64,000 nt of DNA from Colimorpha sp002372855 (GCA_946621635.1 CAMOOR010000001.1:1-64000), one strand, 5' to 3'. Positions 9,095 to 17,288 are shown, counted from the stretch's first letter. The notes: generated by a model from the letters alone, not told the origin. Numbers and translations are program-made.

Positions 9095-10639
9095 CCTCAC
9101 CTTGTGGTAGACCACGCGGTCGTGGTTGCCGTCGCGGCCTTCGAGGTAGAGCCAGCCGTCGCTACCCCAAAAGCACCCATCGTAGGGAAACCATGCGGGG
9201 GTGGTCTGGTAGACCCACTTCTCCGCCACTTGCATTCCTCTCCACTCTCCTTGGGAGAGGGGTTGGGGGTGAGGCCGTAGTGGGTAGAGATAGACGTACC
9301 CCGGACTTTCCACCTCCAGCGGTACCTGATAACCAGCGAAGACCCCCTCTTTCGACAGCGCCAGCCAACAGGCATTCATCTCGGCGGTGTCGCCGGTAAT
9401 GATGGTGGTGCAGCCGTCGCCTATGGCTACCAAGAAGATGTCGATGTCCGTGCCCTCCAGGTGGAAGTATTCCACATCCTGCGAGTCCGCGCCCATGGGG
9501 TCCCACCACGACATGTTGTACTTCTCCCGGTAGCGGAGCACCGCGGCGGTGTCGGCCGCCGTGGGGGTGTCATACTGCTTGCGGGCGTGATTGTATTGGT
9601 CGAAAGAGGCTTTGGCGGCAAGGTATTCGGCCTCGCTGACCTCCACGTCCTCCATCCTGCAGTTGGTCTGCGGGTGCATGTCGACATGCAGCTTGTAGCA
9701 TCCGCCACGCTCGGAGCGGAAGTAGAGCCATCCGCCCTCGGCCCAGCGCAGGCCGGTGAGGACGCCCTGTGTGCTGTCGAGGGCAAGGTCGTGGAATCCG
9801 GAGACCTCATTTCCGTCGATGAGCGAGATGTGCAGGTGGTCGCGCAAATCGCCCGACGAGGGCGACTGCGAGGCGAAGACACCCTCAGGCGAGAGGGCGA
9901 AGAGGCGGTCGGCATAGAAGCTCGTGTAGTGCATGCCGTTGAAGTAGAAGCTCCGGCGGTCGTCGATGGGCCACAGCATGTGCACCCCCAGCGTGCCCGA
10001 AGGCTGGAAACGCCCTATGCGGCAGCGCAGTCCCTCGCTCTCCAGCCAGGCATACTCGTCGCACCCGGGCCATGAATGGAACACCTCATAGAATTCCGTC
10101 ATCAAGCGTATGTGTTCTTCGGTAGTGACGGCAGCGGTGTCGAAACGCTGGCTGACGTCACGTTGCGCCATGTATTCGCGCTCGCTGACGGCTATGGTGT
10201 CCCAATGCTCCTCGAAGAGTTCCGGCATGAAACCCGCATAGCAGAAGGCCAGCGTCCGGTGGCTCAGCGCCGGACGGCGGAAGGAGAAGAGGCCGAAATC
10301 GTCGGTCACCGCCAACTCCTCCCAAGGCAAGAAACATTCCTCACCAGATATCTCGTAAACGCTGCTCACCGTCACGTAGGGCAATGTCTCGCCGGTCCTG
10401 GCGGCGGTCACCATGCCGATTACCACAATGCTGCCGTCCTGCTGCCGCTGGCAGGAGTAGTTGATTTTCATCTCCTCCTCGCCGAAGGTGACGCCCAGCA
10501 GCAGCGTATCGCCGTGCCGCGTGAAGGTGGTGGGGTAGCGGTGCCCGATGTTCTCCATGCATTGCGCCGCCGCACGGCCGCCGCCGGCAGCCCCCAACAT
10601 CACAACCGCAACGATTATCTTATAAAACCCTGTGTGCAT
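9080..10639 (-). CDS. exported protein with carboxypeptidase-regulatory-like N-terminal domain
   Basis: I chose the ATG at 10639 (MHTGFYKIIVAVVMLGAAGG, then a signal peptidase I-like AAAQ); the upstream in-frame codon is GTG. The mature N-terminus contains IVVIGMVTAARTGETLPYVT and LAVTDDFGLFSFRRP, typical of a peptidase-associated beta-sandwich (CarboxypepD_reg type). The rest (~residues 130-519) matches no family I recognise but repeats a pattern of short strands with WLYFRSERGG and WLYLEGRDG, suggesting a propeller-like or WG-type repeat. A dispersed GC-rich element is in frame near the C-terminus (RPHPQPLSQGEWRG), so this part of the protein tolerates insertion. Probably periplasmic or surface-exposed; function unknown. 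Confidence 0.6.
   Translation of the reverse strand: MHTGFYKIIVAVVMLGAAGGGRAAAQCMENIGHRYPTTFTRHGDTLLLGVTFGEEEMKINYSCQRQQDGSIVVIGMVTAARTGETLPYVTVSSVYEISGEECFLPWEELAVTDDFGLFSFRRPALSHRTLAFCYAGFMPELFEEHWDTIAVSEREYMAQRDVSQRFDTAAVTTEEHIRLMTEFYEVFHSWPGCDEYAWLESEGLRCRIGRFQPSGTLGVHMLWPIDDRRSFYFNGMHYTSFYADRLFALSPEGVFASQSPSSGDLRDHLHISLIDGNEVSGFHDLALDSTQGVLTGLRWAEGGWLYFRSERGGCYKLHVDMHPQTNCRMEDVEVSEAEYLAAKASFDQYNHARKQYDTPTAADTAAVLRYREKYNMSWWDPMGADSQDVEYFHLEGTDIDIFLVAIGDGCTTIITGDTAEMNACWLALSKEGVFAGYQVPLEVESPGYVYLYPLRPHPQPLSQGEWRGMQVAEKWVYQTTPAWFPYDGCFWGSDGWLYLEGRDGNHDRVVYHKVRLRGE
9236..9275. repeat. dispersed GC-rich element, copy A (CTCTCC...GGAGAGGGG...GGGGTGAGG)
   Basis: CTCTCCTTGGGAGAGGGG forms a short hairpin followed by TTGGGGGTGAGGCC. 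A near-identical sequence is at 38269-38304. Both copies lie in frame inside coding sequences. Confidence 0.75.
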
Positions 10640-10696
10640 AACACTTAACACTAAACACCTAACACTTAAAACTTAAAACTTAAAACTTAAAACTCA
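10640..10696. repeat. 7-bp tandem repeat (AACTTAA)
   Basis: At least six AACTTAA/AACACTTA units fill most of the 61-bp gap between two minus-strand genes. Seen directly. Confidence 0.85.
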
Positions 10697-10700
10697 CCAC

Positions 10701-11927
10701 TTACTTCTCCACCTCCTCCAGCGTATCGCGCAGCCATTTCAGGAAATCCTTCGGGGCCTCGTCGCGCTCGAAACATTCGATAGCCTTGCGTAGATGGGCG
10801 ACAGCCTCGCCGCCCCTCTCCATCAGCTGGAAGAGGTAGAGGTGGCAGATGCCGAGCTCGAAGTCCTCCTTCGCCTCGTTGCAACGCGACTGCAGGAACG
10901 CGATGGCCATGCTCCCCTTCTCGTTCTTCACGCATCGGCCGATAATATAACCCGTTTCGTCAAACAGATCGTCGCTTTGCACAGCCGCATGCCAACCGGA
11001 CCGCAACACGTGGAGTGCATCGTCCTGCGCCGACGGCTGACGCAGCAGGAAATCCAGCAGGAATCCCCAGCTGGTGACGTCGGTGCTGTCGTCGGCAACG
11101 GCCTGGCGGTAGTAGCGCTCGGCCTTGGCAGCGTTGTTCAACGCCTGGTCGTAGATGATGGCCATCACGCGGGCGGCGTCGCCTTTCAGCCGCGGCACCC
11201 GATAGCCCTTCCAGGCACGCTCTAGGTGGGCCAGGGCCTTGTCGTTGTGCCCCAGCTGGTACTCCATCACACCCAGGTTGTAGTGCGCCTCCCAGAGGGT
11301 GTCCTGCAACGCAACGGCACGGCGGAAGTAGTAGGCCGCGCTGTCGGCCGTGGCCTCGTCCGAGGTGTAGAGATACCCCATCTGCGAACAGGCATCGGCG
11401 CTCTCCGTGGCCTGTTGCAACAGGGCCTTGCATTCGGGCGCAAGGTATGTCATCCACAAATCGTCGCCATAGTCGTCGAGCAGCGCCTTGTGGTAGGCAG
11501 CATGGGTGGCCAGCAACGACTGGTCGCCGGGATGAGCGGCCAGCAAACGGCGCGAGAGGCTGTCCACATCGAAGGCGAACGCATCCCCCATCTCGAAGTT
11601 GCGGCGCACCGAGTCGAGGCTCTCACCCTTCTTCAGGTCCACCAGCGAGAAAATCATGTGGTTCATGCTCTGCGCAAAGTAGTGCAGCACGATGTCGGCC
11701 TTCATGGCCAGCACCGCTGGACGGTCGTTCGCGGGGTCCAGCTCGTCCAGCATGGCAAAAGCCGACGCATACTGCCGCTGGGCCACCAGGCCCTCGGCCT
11801 TCTTGAGCGTCGCGCGCTCGCTCTGTGCCTGTGCGGCACCCATGGCCGACACCATCAACACCGCCACCATGCAGCAGCGGACTACAAAGGATGTGTTCTT
11901 CATTTTCATAGTGTTTATTTTTTGCAT
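10701..11927 (-). CDS. exported tetratricopeptide-repeat protein
   Basis: The protein has 408 residues from the ATG at 11927; ATGs at 11909 and 11903 (MKMKNTSFVV) are equally plausible starts. A signal peptide (VVRCCMVAVLMVSAMGAAQA) precedes Ser/Glu-rich mature sequence. TPR-like helical pairs are visible: LKKAEGLVAQRQYASAFAML, YYFRRAVALQDTLWEAHYNL-GVMEYQLGHNDKALAHLERA, AERYYRQAVADDSTDVTSW, and VAHLRKAIECF near the C-terminus. TPR arrays mediate protein contacts; the partner is unknown. The gene is upstream of and co-oriented with the exported protein ending at 9080, with only repeat DNA between. Confidence 0.75.
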   Translation of the reverse strand: MQKINTMKMKNTSFVVRCCMVAVLMVSAMGAAQAQSERATLKKAEGLVAQRQYASAFAMLDELDPANDRPAVLAMKADIVLHYFAQSMNHMIFSLVDLKKGESLDSVRRNFEMGDAFAFDVDSLSRRLLAAHPGDQSLLATHAAYHKALLDDYGDDLWMTYLAPECKALLQQATESADACSQMGYLYTSDEATADSAAYYFRRAVALQDTLWEAHYNLGVMEYQLGHNDKALAHLERAWKGYRVPRLKGDAARVMAIIYDQALNNAAKAERYYRQAVADDSTDVTSWGFLLDFLLRQPSAQDDALHVLRSGWHAAVQSDDLFDETGYIIGRCVKNEKGSMAIAFLQSRCNEAKEDFELGICHLYLFQLMERGGEAVAHLRKAIECFERDEAPKDFLKWLRDTLEEVEK

Positions 11928-12114
11928 TAACGTTATTTTGCCTTTTTTATTTTTTTCACATACACTATTATAACATCATTTTCGCCAAAAGTCTACAAGT
12001 GGGTATCGTTTTTAACAATTTTTAACTACAGAAAACACCCCCTTAAAAGCCCCTCAAGCACCATTTTCCCCTCGCCCACCGGATGTGTGCATAGAAACCC
12101 AGCACCAAATATTT

Positions 12115-12173
12115 ATCACTAAACATCTAATAATTAAAACTTAACACTTAACACTAAACACTTAACACTAAAA
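12115..12173. repeat. 7-bp tandem repeat (ACACTTA/ACACTAA)
   Basis: About seven imperfect heptamers (AAAACTT, AACACTT, AACACTA) lie immediately upstream of the transporter promoter. Confidence 0.8.
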
Positions 12174-12180
12174 AATCCTC

Positions 12181-12228
12181 TCACCAGCAATGGTGACACT
12201 CCCATGTCAGAAAAAGTTCGTACTTTTG
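12181..12228 (+). promoter_or_regulatory. promoter and possible operator for the cation transporter
   Basis: TACTTTTG at 12221-12228 fits the TAnnTTTG -7 box, ~48 bp before the start codon. No clear TTTG -33 box is present. Instead a perfect 6-bp palindrome, TCACCAgcaaTGGTGA, lies at 12181-12196, just upstream of where the -33 box would fall. A metal-responsive regulator could bind there (inference only). Confidence 0.45.
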
Positions 12229-12275
12229 CAAAATGAAATTTTAAACTCATTCAGAACAAAAAAAACATCAATATT

Positions 12276-13250
12276 ATGGAACACCATCACGACCACGAAC
12301 ACCATGATGCCGGCAAGATGCCGGCGGTCCATCACCACGACCACCACGACCACCACGGCCATCACCATCACCACCACGCGCACGCAATAGAGAAACTGTC
12401 CACCATCTATATCGTCGCCGTCGCGCTCAACCTGCTCTTCGTCATCGTCGAGGCCGTTGCGGGCTTCGTCGGCAACTCCCTCGGCCTGCTCTCCGACGCC
12501 GGCCACAACCTCAGCGACGTCTTCTCCCTCCTGCTGGCCATGATAGCCCTCAAGCTGGCCGCCAGCCACGCCACCAAGCGCTTCACCTACGGCCACCGCA
12601 AGGCCTCCGTCCTCATCTCGCTCCTCAACGCCATCATCCTCCTCGTCGCCGTCGGCGCCATCATCGTGGAGAGCATCCAGAAATTCTTCAACCCCGGCCA
12701 AGTCAGCGGAGACCTCATCATCTGGACCGCCGCCGTGGGCATTGTCATCAACGGCCTCACCGCCTGGGCCCTCAGCCGCCAGCAGCAGCACGACATCAAC
12801 ACCCGCGGCGCCTTCCTCCACATGCTCGCCGACACCCTCGTCTCCGTCGGTGTCGTCGTCTCCGGCGTGGTCATCAAGTACACCGGCTGGACCGTCGTCG
12901 ACCCCATCATCGGCCTCGTCATCGCCGTCGTCATCCTCGTCTCCACCTGGGAGCTCCTCTCCGAGAGCCTCCGCATGAGCACCGACGCCGTGCCCGAAGG
13001 CTACGACGTCGACGACATCCAGAACCGCATCCAGGCCCTCGACGGCGTCCTCAACGTCCACCACATCCACATCTGGGCCATCTCCACCACCGAGACCGCC
13101 CTCACCTGCCACGTCGTCATCCCCGAAGCCACGATGCTCGAGGAGGTCACCGACCGCGTCAAGGACCTCCTCGACACCCTCGGCATCCACCACAGCACCC
13201 TCGAACTCGAGACCCGCAGCTCCCACTGCCACGACCACGACTGCTGCTGA
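12276..13250 (+). CDS. cation diffusion facilitator (Zn/Co/Cd efflux) transporter, CzcD/ZitB type
   Basis: The protein has 324 residues. A His-rich N-terminus (residues ~3-36, over half His) is followed by six membrane segments. The metal-site motifs are present: LLSDAGHNLSD (segment 2; DxxHN-type) and HMLADTLVSVGV (segment 5; HxxxD). Between segments 4 and 5 is a short loop. The C-terminal cytoplasmic domain starts at about DVDDIQNRIQALDGVLNVHH and ends in HCHDHDCC, a further metal-binding tail. It exports divalent cations, probably zinc, in exchange for protons across the inner membrane. Its own promoter and a divergent neighbour suggest a single-gene unit. Confidence 0.92.
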   Translation: MEHHHDHEHHDAGKMPAVHHHDHHDHHGHHHHHHAHAIEKLSTIYIVAVALNLLFVIVEAVAGFVGNSLGLLSDAGHNLSDVFSLLLAMIALKLAASHATKRFTYGHRKASVLISLLNAIILLVAVGAIIVESIQKFFNPGQVSGDLIIWTAAVGIVINGLTAWALSRQQQHDINTRGAFLHMLADTLVSVGVVVSGVVIKYTGWTVVDPIIGLVIAVVILVSTWELLSESLRMSTDAVPEGYDVDDIQNRIQALDGVLNVHHIHIWAISTTETALTCHVVIPEATMLEEVTDRVKDLLDTLGIHHSTLELETRSSHCHDHDCC

Positions 13251-13255
13251 TTATT

Positions 13256-13420
13256 CCCCGCCTGCGGCGGAAATCTTGAAAATCCTGGAAATCGATTCTG
13301 TCGGATTTCCAAGATTTACATGACCTAGGCAAATCCTGGAAATCTTATGGAATCGAAAAATAATTTCCAAGATCTCCAGGATTTCGCGTAGCGGGGGAAC
13401 CCTCGGCCGCAGGCGGAGCC
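13256..13420. repeat. nested inverted-repeat element
   Basis: Outer arms CCGCCTGCGGCGG (13258-13270) and CCGCAGGCGG (13408-13417) enclose two direct copies of AAATCCTGGAAATC (near 13280 and 13331). They also enclose two inverted relatives, GATTTCCAAGATTT (13304-) and TTTCCAAGATCTCCAGGATT (13363-). The RNA would fold into a large branched hairpin between the transporter and the Na/Pi gene. No protein-coding content is seen. Confidence 0.75.
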
Positions 13421-13486
13421 TAATCCACCGAAAAAAACTTAACAATATCTTAACCATTTCGTAACCGTTTTGTAACATCATAGTGG

Positions 13487-13494
13487 TATTTTTG
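13487..13494 (+). promoter_or_regulatory. -7 box for the Na/Pi cotransporter gene
   Basis: TATTTTTG fits TAnnTTTG and is 28 bp before the start codon. The nearest TTTTG (13468-13472) is only 14 bp upstream, shorter than usual, so the -33 box is uncertain. Confidence 0.55.
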
Positions 13495-13522
13495 CAGCCG
13501 TAAAACAACAAAAACAACTACT

Positions 13523-15229
13523 ATGACAGCAACAGAAATTCTACTGATTATCATCAAGTTCGCCGGTGCGCTGGCCGTGTTCCTTTTCTCGATGAAAATG
13601 ATGAGCGAGGGCCTGCAGAAGGTCGCCGGCTCTCGCATGAGGACCATCCTGGGCCACTTCACCGGCAACCCCCTCAGCGGCATCCTCACCGGCACCGCCA
13701 TCACCGCCATCATCCAGAGCTCGTCGGCCACCACCGTCATGGTCGTCAGCCTCGTCAACGCCGGCATGGTCTCGCTCTCCGGGGCCATAGCCGTCATCAT
13801 GGGCGCCAACATCGGCACCACCGCCACGGCCTGGATCATCACCCTCCTCGGCCTCGGCGACGGCGGCAGCGGCCTGCCCCTCTCCATGCTCATCGCCGCA
13901 GTGAGCCTCTTCTTCATCTTCTCCAAGCGCGACCGCATGCAGTCCATCGGCCAGACCGTCATCGGCCTGGCGCTCCTCCTCGTCGGCATGGACCTCCTGC
14001 AGGCCGCCATGCCCGACCTCAAGGAATACCCCGAGTTCCTCCAGACCCTCGCCGCCCTCGGCCACTACGGCTTCTGGTCCATCCTCCTCTTCGTCGCCAT
14101 CGGCGCCCTGCTCACCTGCATCGTCCAGTCCTCCTCGGCCATGATGGCCATCACCCTCGTCATGTGCTACAACAACTGGATCGACTTCAACGTCGCCATG
14201 GCCCTCGTCATGGGCCAGAACATCGGCACCACCATCACCGCCAACATCGCCGCCGTCGTGGCCAACACCGCCGGCAAGAAGGCCGCACGTGCCCACCTGC
14301 TCTTCAACGTCGTCGGCGTCCTCGTCACCCTCATCCTCTTCCACCCCATCATGAACTTCATCCTCGGCATCTTCCCCCACGACATGCCCATGGCCATCAC
14401 CCTCTTCCACACCGTCTTCAACGTCGGCAACACCATCCTCCTGGCCTTCTTCATCCCACAAATCATCAAGATTGTCAACCACATGGTGAAGGAAAAGCCC
14501 GCCAGCGGCGACGACGAGTCCTTCCGCCTCAAATACATCGAGCCCACCCTCCTCAGCACCGCCGAGCTCAACCTGCAGAGCGCCAAACTCGAAATCGAGG
14601 AGTTCTCCAAGCGTGTGCTACGCATGTACACCTTCCTCCCCGCCCTGCGCACCGCCAAGAGCCAGGACGACTTCGACCACACCCTCCAGCGCATAGCCCA
14701 CTACGAGCAGATTACCGACAACATGGACATGGAAATCACCCGCTACCTCACCCGCCTCGGCACCGGCGGCGTCAGCCAGCACACCTCACAGCGCATCTCC
14801 TCCATGCTACGCATCTCCGACAACCTCGAGAGCATCGGCGACGACATCTACCACATAGCCCTCGTCCGCCAGAGCAAGCGCGCCGACGCCGCCCACTTCA
14901 GCGACGCCCTCAACGACAACCTCTCCCAGATGAGCACCCTCGTCGGTCGCGCCCTCGACACCATGGACGCCAACCTCCACGACTACGACCACGCCGACTT
15001 CGCCACCGCCCACGCCCTCGAGCAGGACATCAACCACCTGCGCGACCGCCTGCGCAACGACCACCTCGAAGCCCTCAAGTCCAACCGCTACGACTACAAC
15101 GTCGGCATCGCCTACAGCAATCTCTACGCACTATACGAAAAGCTCGCCGACCACGTCATCAACGTCAGCGAAGCCCTCGAAACCAAATGGGACACCGGCA
15201 GCCAGCCTGCGGAACCCGCGCAAGCATAA
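13523..15229 (+). CDS. Na+/phosphate cotransporter family protein with PhoU-like C-terminal domain
   Basis: The protein has 568 residues. The membrane half contains two inverted repeats, each with the QSSSA signature: TAIIQSSSATTVMVVSLVNA (~62-81) and CIVQSSSAMMAITLVMC (~199-215). Each is followed by GANIGTT or GQNIGTT, as in the NptA/PNaS family. The C-terminal ~220 residues are helical (LNLQSAKLEIEEFSKRVLRM, ISSMLRISDNLESIGDDIYH), matching a PhoU-type domain. It imports phosphate or a similar anion with sodium at the inner membrane. No phosphate-regulation genes are adjacent. Confidence 0.92.
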   Translation: MTATEILLIIIKFAGALAVFLFSMKMMSEGLQKVAGSRMRTILGHFTGNPLSGILTGTAITAIIQSSSATTVMVVSLVNAGMVSLSGAIAVIMGANIGTTATAWIITLLGLGDGGSGLPLSMLIAAVSLFFIFSKRDRMQSIGQTVIGLALLLVGMDLLQAAMPDLKEYPEFLQTLAALGHYGFWSILLFVAIGALLTCIVQSSSAMMAITLVMCYNNWIDFNVAMALVMGQNIGTTITANIAAVVANTAGKKAARAHLLFNVVGVLVTLILFHPIMNFILGIFPHDMPMAITLFHTVFNVGNTILLAFFIPQIIKIVNHMVKEKPASGDDESFRLKYIEPTLLSTAELNLQSAKLEIEEFSKRVLRMYTFLPALRTAKSQDDFDHTLQRIAHYEQITDNMDMEITRYLTRLGTGGVSQHTSQRISSMLRISDNLESIGDDIYHIALVRQSKRADAAHFSDALNDNLSQMSTLVGRALDTMDANLHDYDHADFATAHALEQDINHLRDRLRNDHLEALKSNRYDYNVGIAYSNLYALYEKLADHVINVSEALETKWDTGSQPAEPAQA

Positions 15230-15322
15230 AACAACAACAACAACAACCGTCGCACACCCACAGGCAAACCGCATGTTGCGGTTTGCTTGTTGTCCATGTT
15301 GTCTATGTTGTCGTGAAAAAAA

Positions 15323-15378
15323 ACTCAGCCACTCAATCACTCACCACTCATCACTCATCACTCATCACTCATCACTCT
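15323..15378. repeat. 7-bp tandem repeat (ACTCATC)
   Basis: Five perfect ACTCATC units plus degenerate CACTCAA/CACTCAC units lie between convergent genes. The minus-strand gene ends inside the array: its last residues MSDE and stop codon are read from the repeat. Confidence 0.9.
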
Positions 15379-15978
15379 ATACCCGAACCGGTCTATCCGG
15401 GTGACGCCCATGGCCTCCAGACGCTTGGCCGTGGCGTCGCAGTCGGCCTCGGTGTTGAAATCCGGAATCAGCGGCACTCGGACAAGTACATGCTCCGCCC
15501 CCATGCGTCCCAGCAGCCACTCCAGGTTGCCCCACGCACGGGCCGCGTCGCCGCCCGTATAGGCCTTGTAGATTGCGGCGTTGCCCTCCTTGATGTCCAC
15601 GATGAAATCGCCCACCACCTCGGCGGCACGCACCACGCTCTCGCGCTCCACCTGCAGCGACGTCTCCGCCGTCAGGTTCCACCCACGGCCACAGAGGGCC
15701 TTGAACTCCTCCAGGAAATCCACCCGCAGCAGTGGCTCCCCGCCGCCGAAGCAGACACCGCCGCCCGTGGCGATGAAGTAGAGGTTGTCCACCCCCACGC
15801 GGTCGTAGAGTTCCTGCGGAGTGTAGCGCACCAGCCCCTCGGCAGGCTCCAGGCAGCGACGGTTGAGGCAGTAGCGGCAACGCAGCGGACACCCGTGGAA
15901 CGCCGCCAGCGTGGTCACCCCCACCCCGTCGACACCCAAGCGGTGACGGTCGATGCCTATGAACGGTACTGCTTCCAT
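15358..15978 (-). CDS. radical SAM protein, glycyl-radical-enzyme-activase-like
   Basis: The protein has 206 residues. The cluster motif FHGCPLRCRYCLN (CxxxCxxC, ~residues 28-40) is followed by TGGGVCFGGGEPLL (GGE motif), LTAETSL and FIVDIKEGN, then VRVPLIPDFN, as in the activases of pyruvate formate-lyase-type enzymes. It is shorter than the usual 240-300 residues and lacks the extra ferredoxin-like cluster of larger activases. No glycyl radical enzyme is nearby. The final four residues come from a tandem repeat, so the natural C-terminus may have been clipped. Confidence 0.8.
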   Translation of the reverse strand: MEAVPFIGIDRHRLGVDGVGVTTLAAFHGCPLRCRYCLNRRCLEPAEGLVRYTPQELYDRVGVDNLYFIATGGGVCFGGGEPLLRVDFLEEFKALCGRGWNLTAETSLQVERESVVRAAEVVGDFIVDIKEGNAAIYKAYTGGDAARAWGNLEWLLGRMGAEHVLVRVPLIPDFNTEADCDATAKRLEAMGVTRIDRFGYRVMSDE

Positions 15979-15979
15979 C

Positions 15980-16120
15980 TGCGAATAACTTTTATTTAAC
16001 GGCGAATAACTTTTATTTAACGGCGAATGACTCTAATTTTTCAAAGGCTACGCAGGCCAATGAAAGGCTAATTACTCTCATTTTTCATTTCTCATTTCTC
16101 ATTTCTCATTTCTCATTTTA
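15980..16120. repeat. 21-bp and 7-bp tandem repeats
   Basis: Two copies of a 21-bp unit beginning GCGAATAACTTTTATTTAAC are followed by a partial third, then by four to five CTCATTT heptamers (16076-16116). The array lies between two minus-strand genes and ends a few bases from the stop codon of the upstream gene. Confidence 0.85.
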
Positions 16121-16900
16121 GTACTGCGCCTTCACCTGCACCCCCTGAATCTCCATCTTCTGCGTCGCACCCCCGGCATCGTACTCGATCAAAGGATTAA
16201 GGTTTTCCTCTATAATCTCTATTTCTCCCATCACAACGGTACCGCTCTTAAGCTCGATAGGCTTCAGCGGCAAATCCTGCGGCACGCGCACGTCGTTCAT
16301 CAAATACCTGGCATACCCGACAGAGCTGATTTCGAAATCATACCGCCCCTTCGGCAAATCAACACTGAAATTGCCGTCGAAATCCGTCGTTGCGCCGCCC
16401 ACCGTCTTCCCGTCCTGCCTCACAACGACATTCACAAACGGCAACGCCTCCTTCGACCGCTCGTCCAGCACCGTTCCCGTCACCCTCACCGAGTCCGCCA
16501 CCACCCGCGGCGGATTCGCCGCCAGGCCGGCGCTCATCACGGCAGGCTTGCCCACAATCGGCTCCCGCAACGGAACCACCGGCCCGCCAACCGTCGCGTC
16601 CACACCAGCGGCTGCCGATTCCTCGTTCTTCACGCCAAGCTCTTCATTCGTCTGCGCCCCGGCGGCGGCCGTCGACGCCAGCGCCAGCGCAATGCCCGCA
16701 ACCTTGGCCGTCCGGCCCATGCGCAGCCTCTCGGCCAACGCATTTTCCAGGTAGCGCAACTCGCTCTCGCAGCGCGGACAGGTGCCCCGGCAGGGCCCCT
16801 GATAGGTGCATTCAGGCATCTCCAATGCGATGCCGTTCTCCTCGGCGATGCTTCGCCGCACCGCCTTCAGCTCCTTGCAGATATCTTTACCGTGATTCAT
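16118..16900 (-). CDS. zinc-knuckle / transmembrane / carboxypeptidase-regulatory-like protein
   Basis: The protein has 260 residues. The N-terminus is cytoplasmic-looking and has a cysteine cluster, MPECTYQGPCRGTCPRC (C-x5-C-x3-C-x2-C, ~29-45), probably a small metal-binding knuckle. One hydrophobic segment follows (VAGIALALASTAAAGAQ, ~65-82). After a low-complexity linker comes a CarboxypepD_reg-like beta-sandwich (VRVTGTVLDERSKEALPFVN, GNFSVDLPKGRYDFEISSVG). This places a cytoplasmic metal site and a periplasmic beta-domain on one chain, an arrangement that could signal across the inner membrane. I infer topology only; the function is not known to me. It is not obviously in an operon. Confidence 0.6.
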   Translation of the reverse strand: MNHGKDICKELKAVRRSIAEENGIALEMPECTYQGPCRGTCPRCESELRYLENALAERLRMGRTAKVAGIALALASTAAAGAQTNEELGVKNEESAAAGVDATVGGPVVPLREPIVGKPAVMSAGLAANPPRVVADSVRVTGTVLDERSKEALPFVNVVVRQDGKTVGGATTDFDGNFSVDLPKGRYDFEISSVGYARYLMNDVRVPQDLPLKPIELKSGTVVMGEIEIIEENLNPLIEYDAGGATQKMEIQGVQVKAQY

Positions 16901-17046
16901 AAGCCATCGAAAAAAAAGTACACCACAATAACGCCCAATCCCCGAAAAAATTGTGAAACAATTAAAAATTAAAAGTTAAAAATTAAGAATTAAAAATTAA
17001 AAAAAACTCTTAACTCATAACTCCTAACTCTTAACTGCTACATGAT

Positions 17047-17199
17047 TCGGCCCTTCTTATATCGTTCCTATATACTTCTCATATACTTCTTATATCACCT
17101 ATATAAGAAGTATATGAGAAGTATATGAGAACGATATGAGAACGATATAAGAACAATATAAGAAATGCCGAATTATGTACCTCTCGGGTAGGTATCGGG
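17047..17199 (+). repeat. 11-bp-unit palindromic element, copy 1 of 3
   Basis: Left arm: four 11-bp units of the type TTCTTATATCG/TTCCTATATAC. Centre: near ATCACCTATATAAG. Right arm: five units of the type GAAGTATATGA/GAACGATATGA/GAACAATATAA. The ends ATTCGGC...GCCGAAT are inverted, and a conserved tail TACCTCTCGGGTAGGT follows. It is nearly identical to 30363-30501 and 39948-40096, and all three face the downstream plus-strand gene. Confidence 0.92.
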
Positions 17200-17205
17200 T
17201 TGGTG

Positions 17206-17236
17206 TCAGTGATGAGTGATGAGTGATGAGTGATGA
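17206..17236. repeat. 7-bp tandem repeat (GATGAGT)
   Basis: Four perfect copies of GATGAGT directly follow the palindromic element. This is the reverse complement of the ACTCATC arrays at 15323 and 30286. Confidence 0.9.
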
Positions 17237-17255
17237 GTTGGGCGGGAGCAAAAAG

Positions 17256-17288
17256 TTTTTGCCGAATCGGAAAAAAGATGTATATTTG
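17256..17288 (+). promoter_or_regulatory. Bacteroidota-type promoter for dipeptidyl peptidase
   Basis: TTTTTG ending at 17261 and TATATTTG at 17281-17288 are separated by 19 bp, an excellent consensus match, 35 bp before the start codon. Confidence 0.85.

Larger units (their letters stand above)
11928..12275. other. divergent intergenic region with 7-bp repeats and promoter
   Basis: This 348-bp gap separates the TPR gene (minus) from the cation transporter (plus). It holds AT-rich sequence next to the TPR start, a block of 7-bp ACACTTA/ACACTAA repeats at 12115-12173, a palindrome TCACCAgcaaTGGTGA at 12181-12196 and a -7 box at 12221. No open reading frame of note and no RNA gene is visible. 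Confidence 0.7.
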
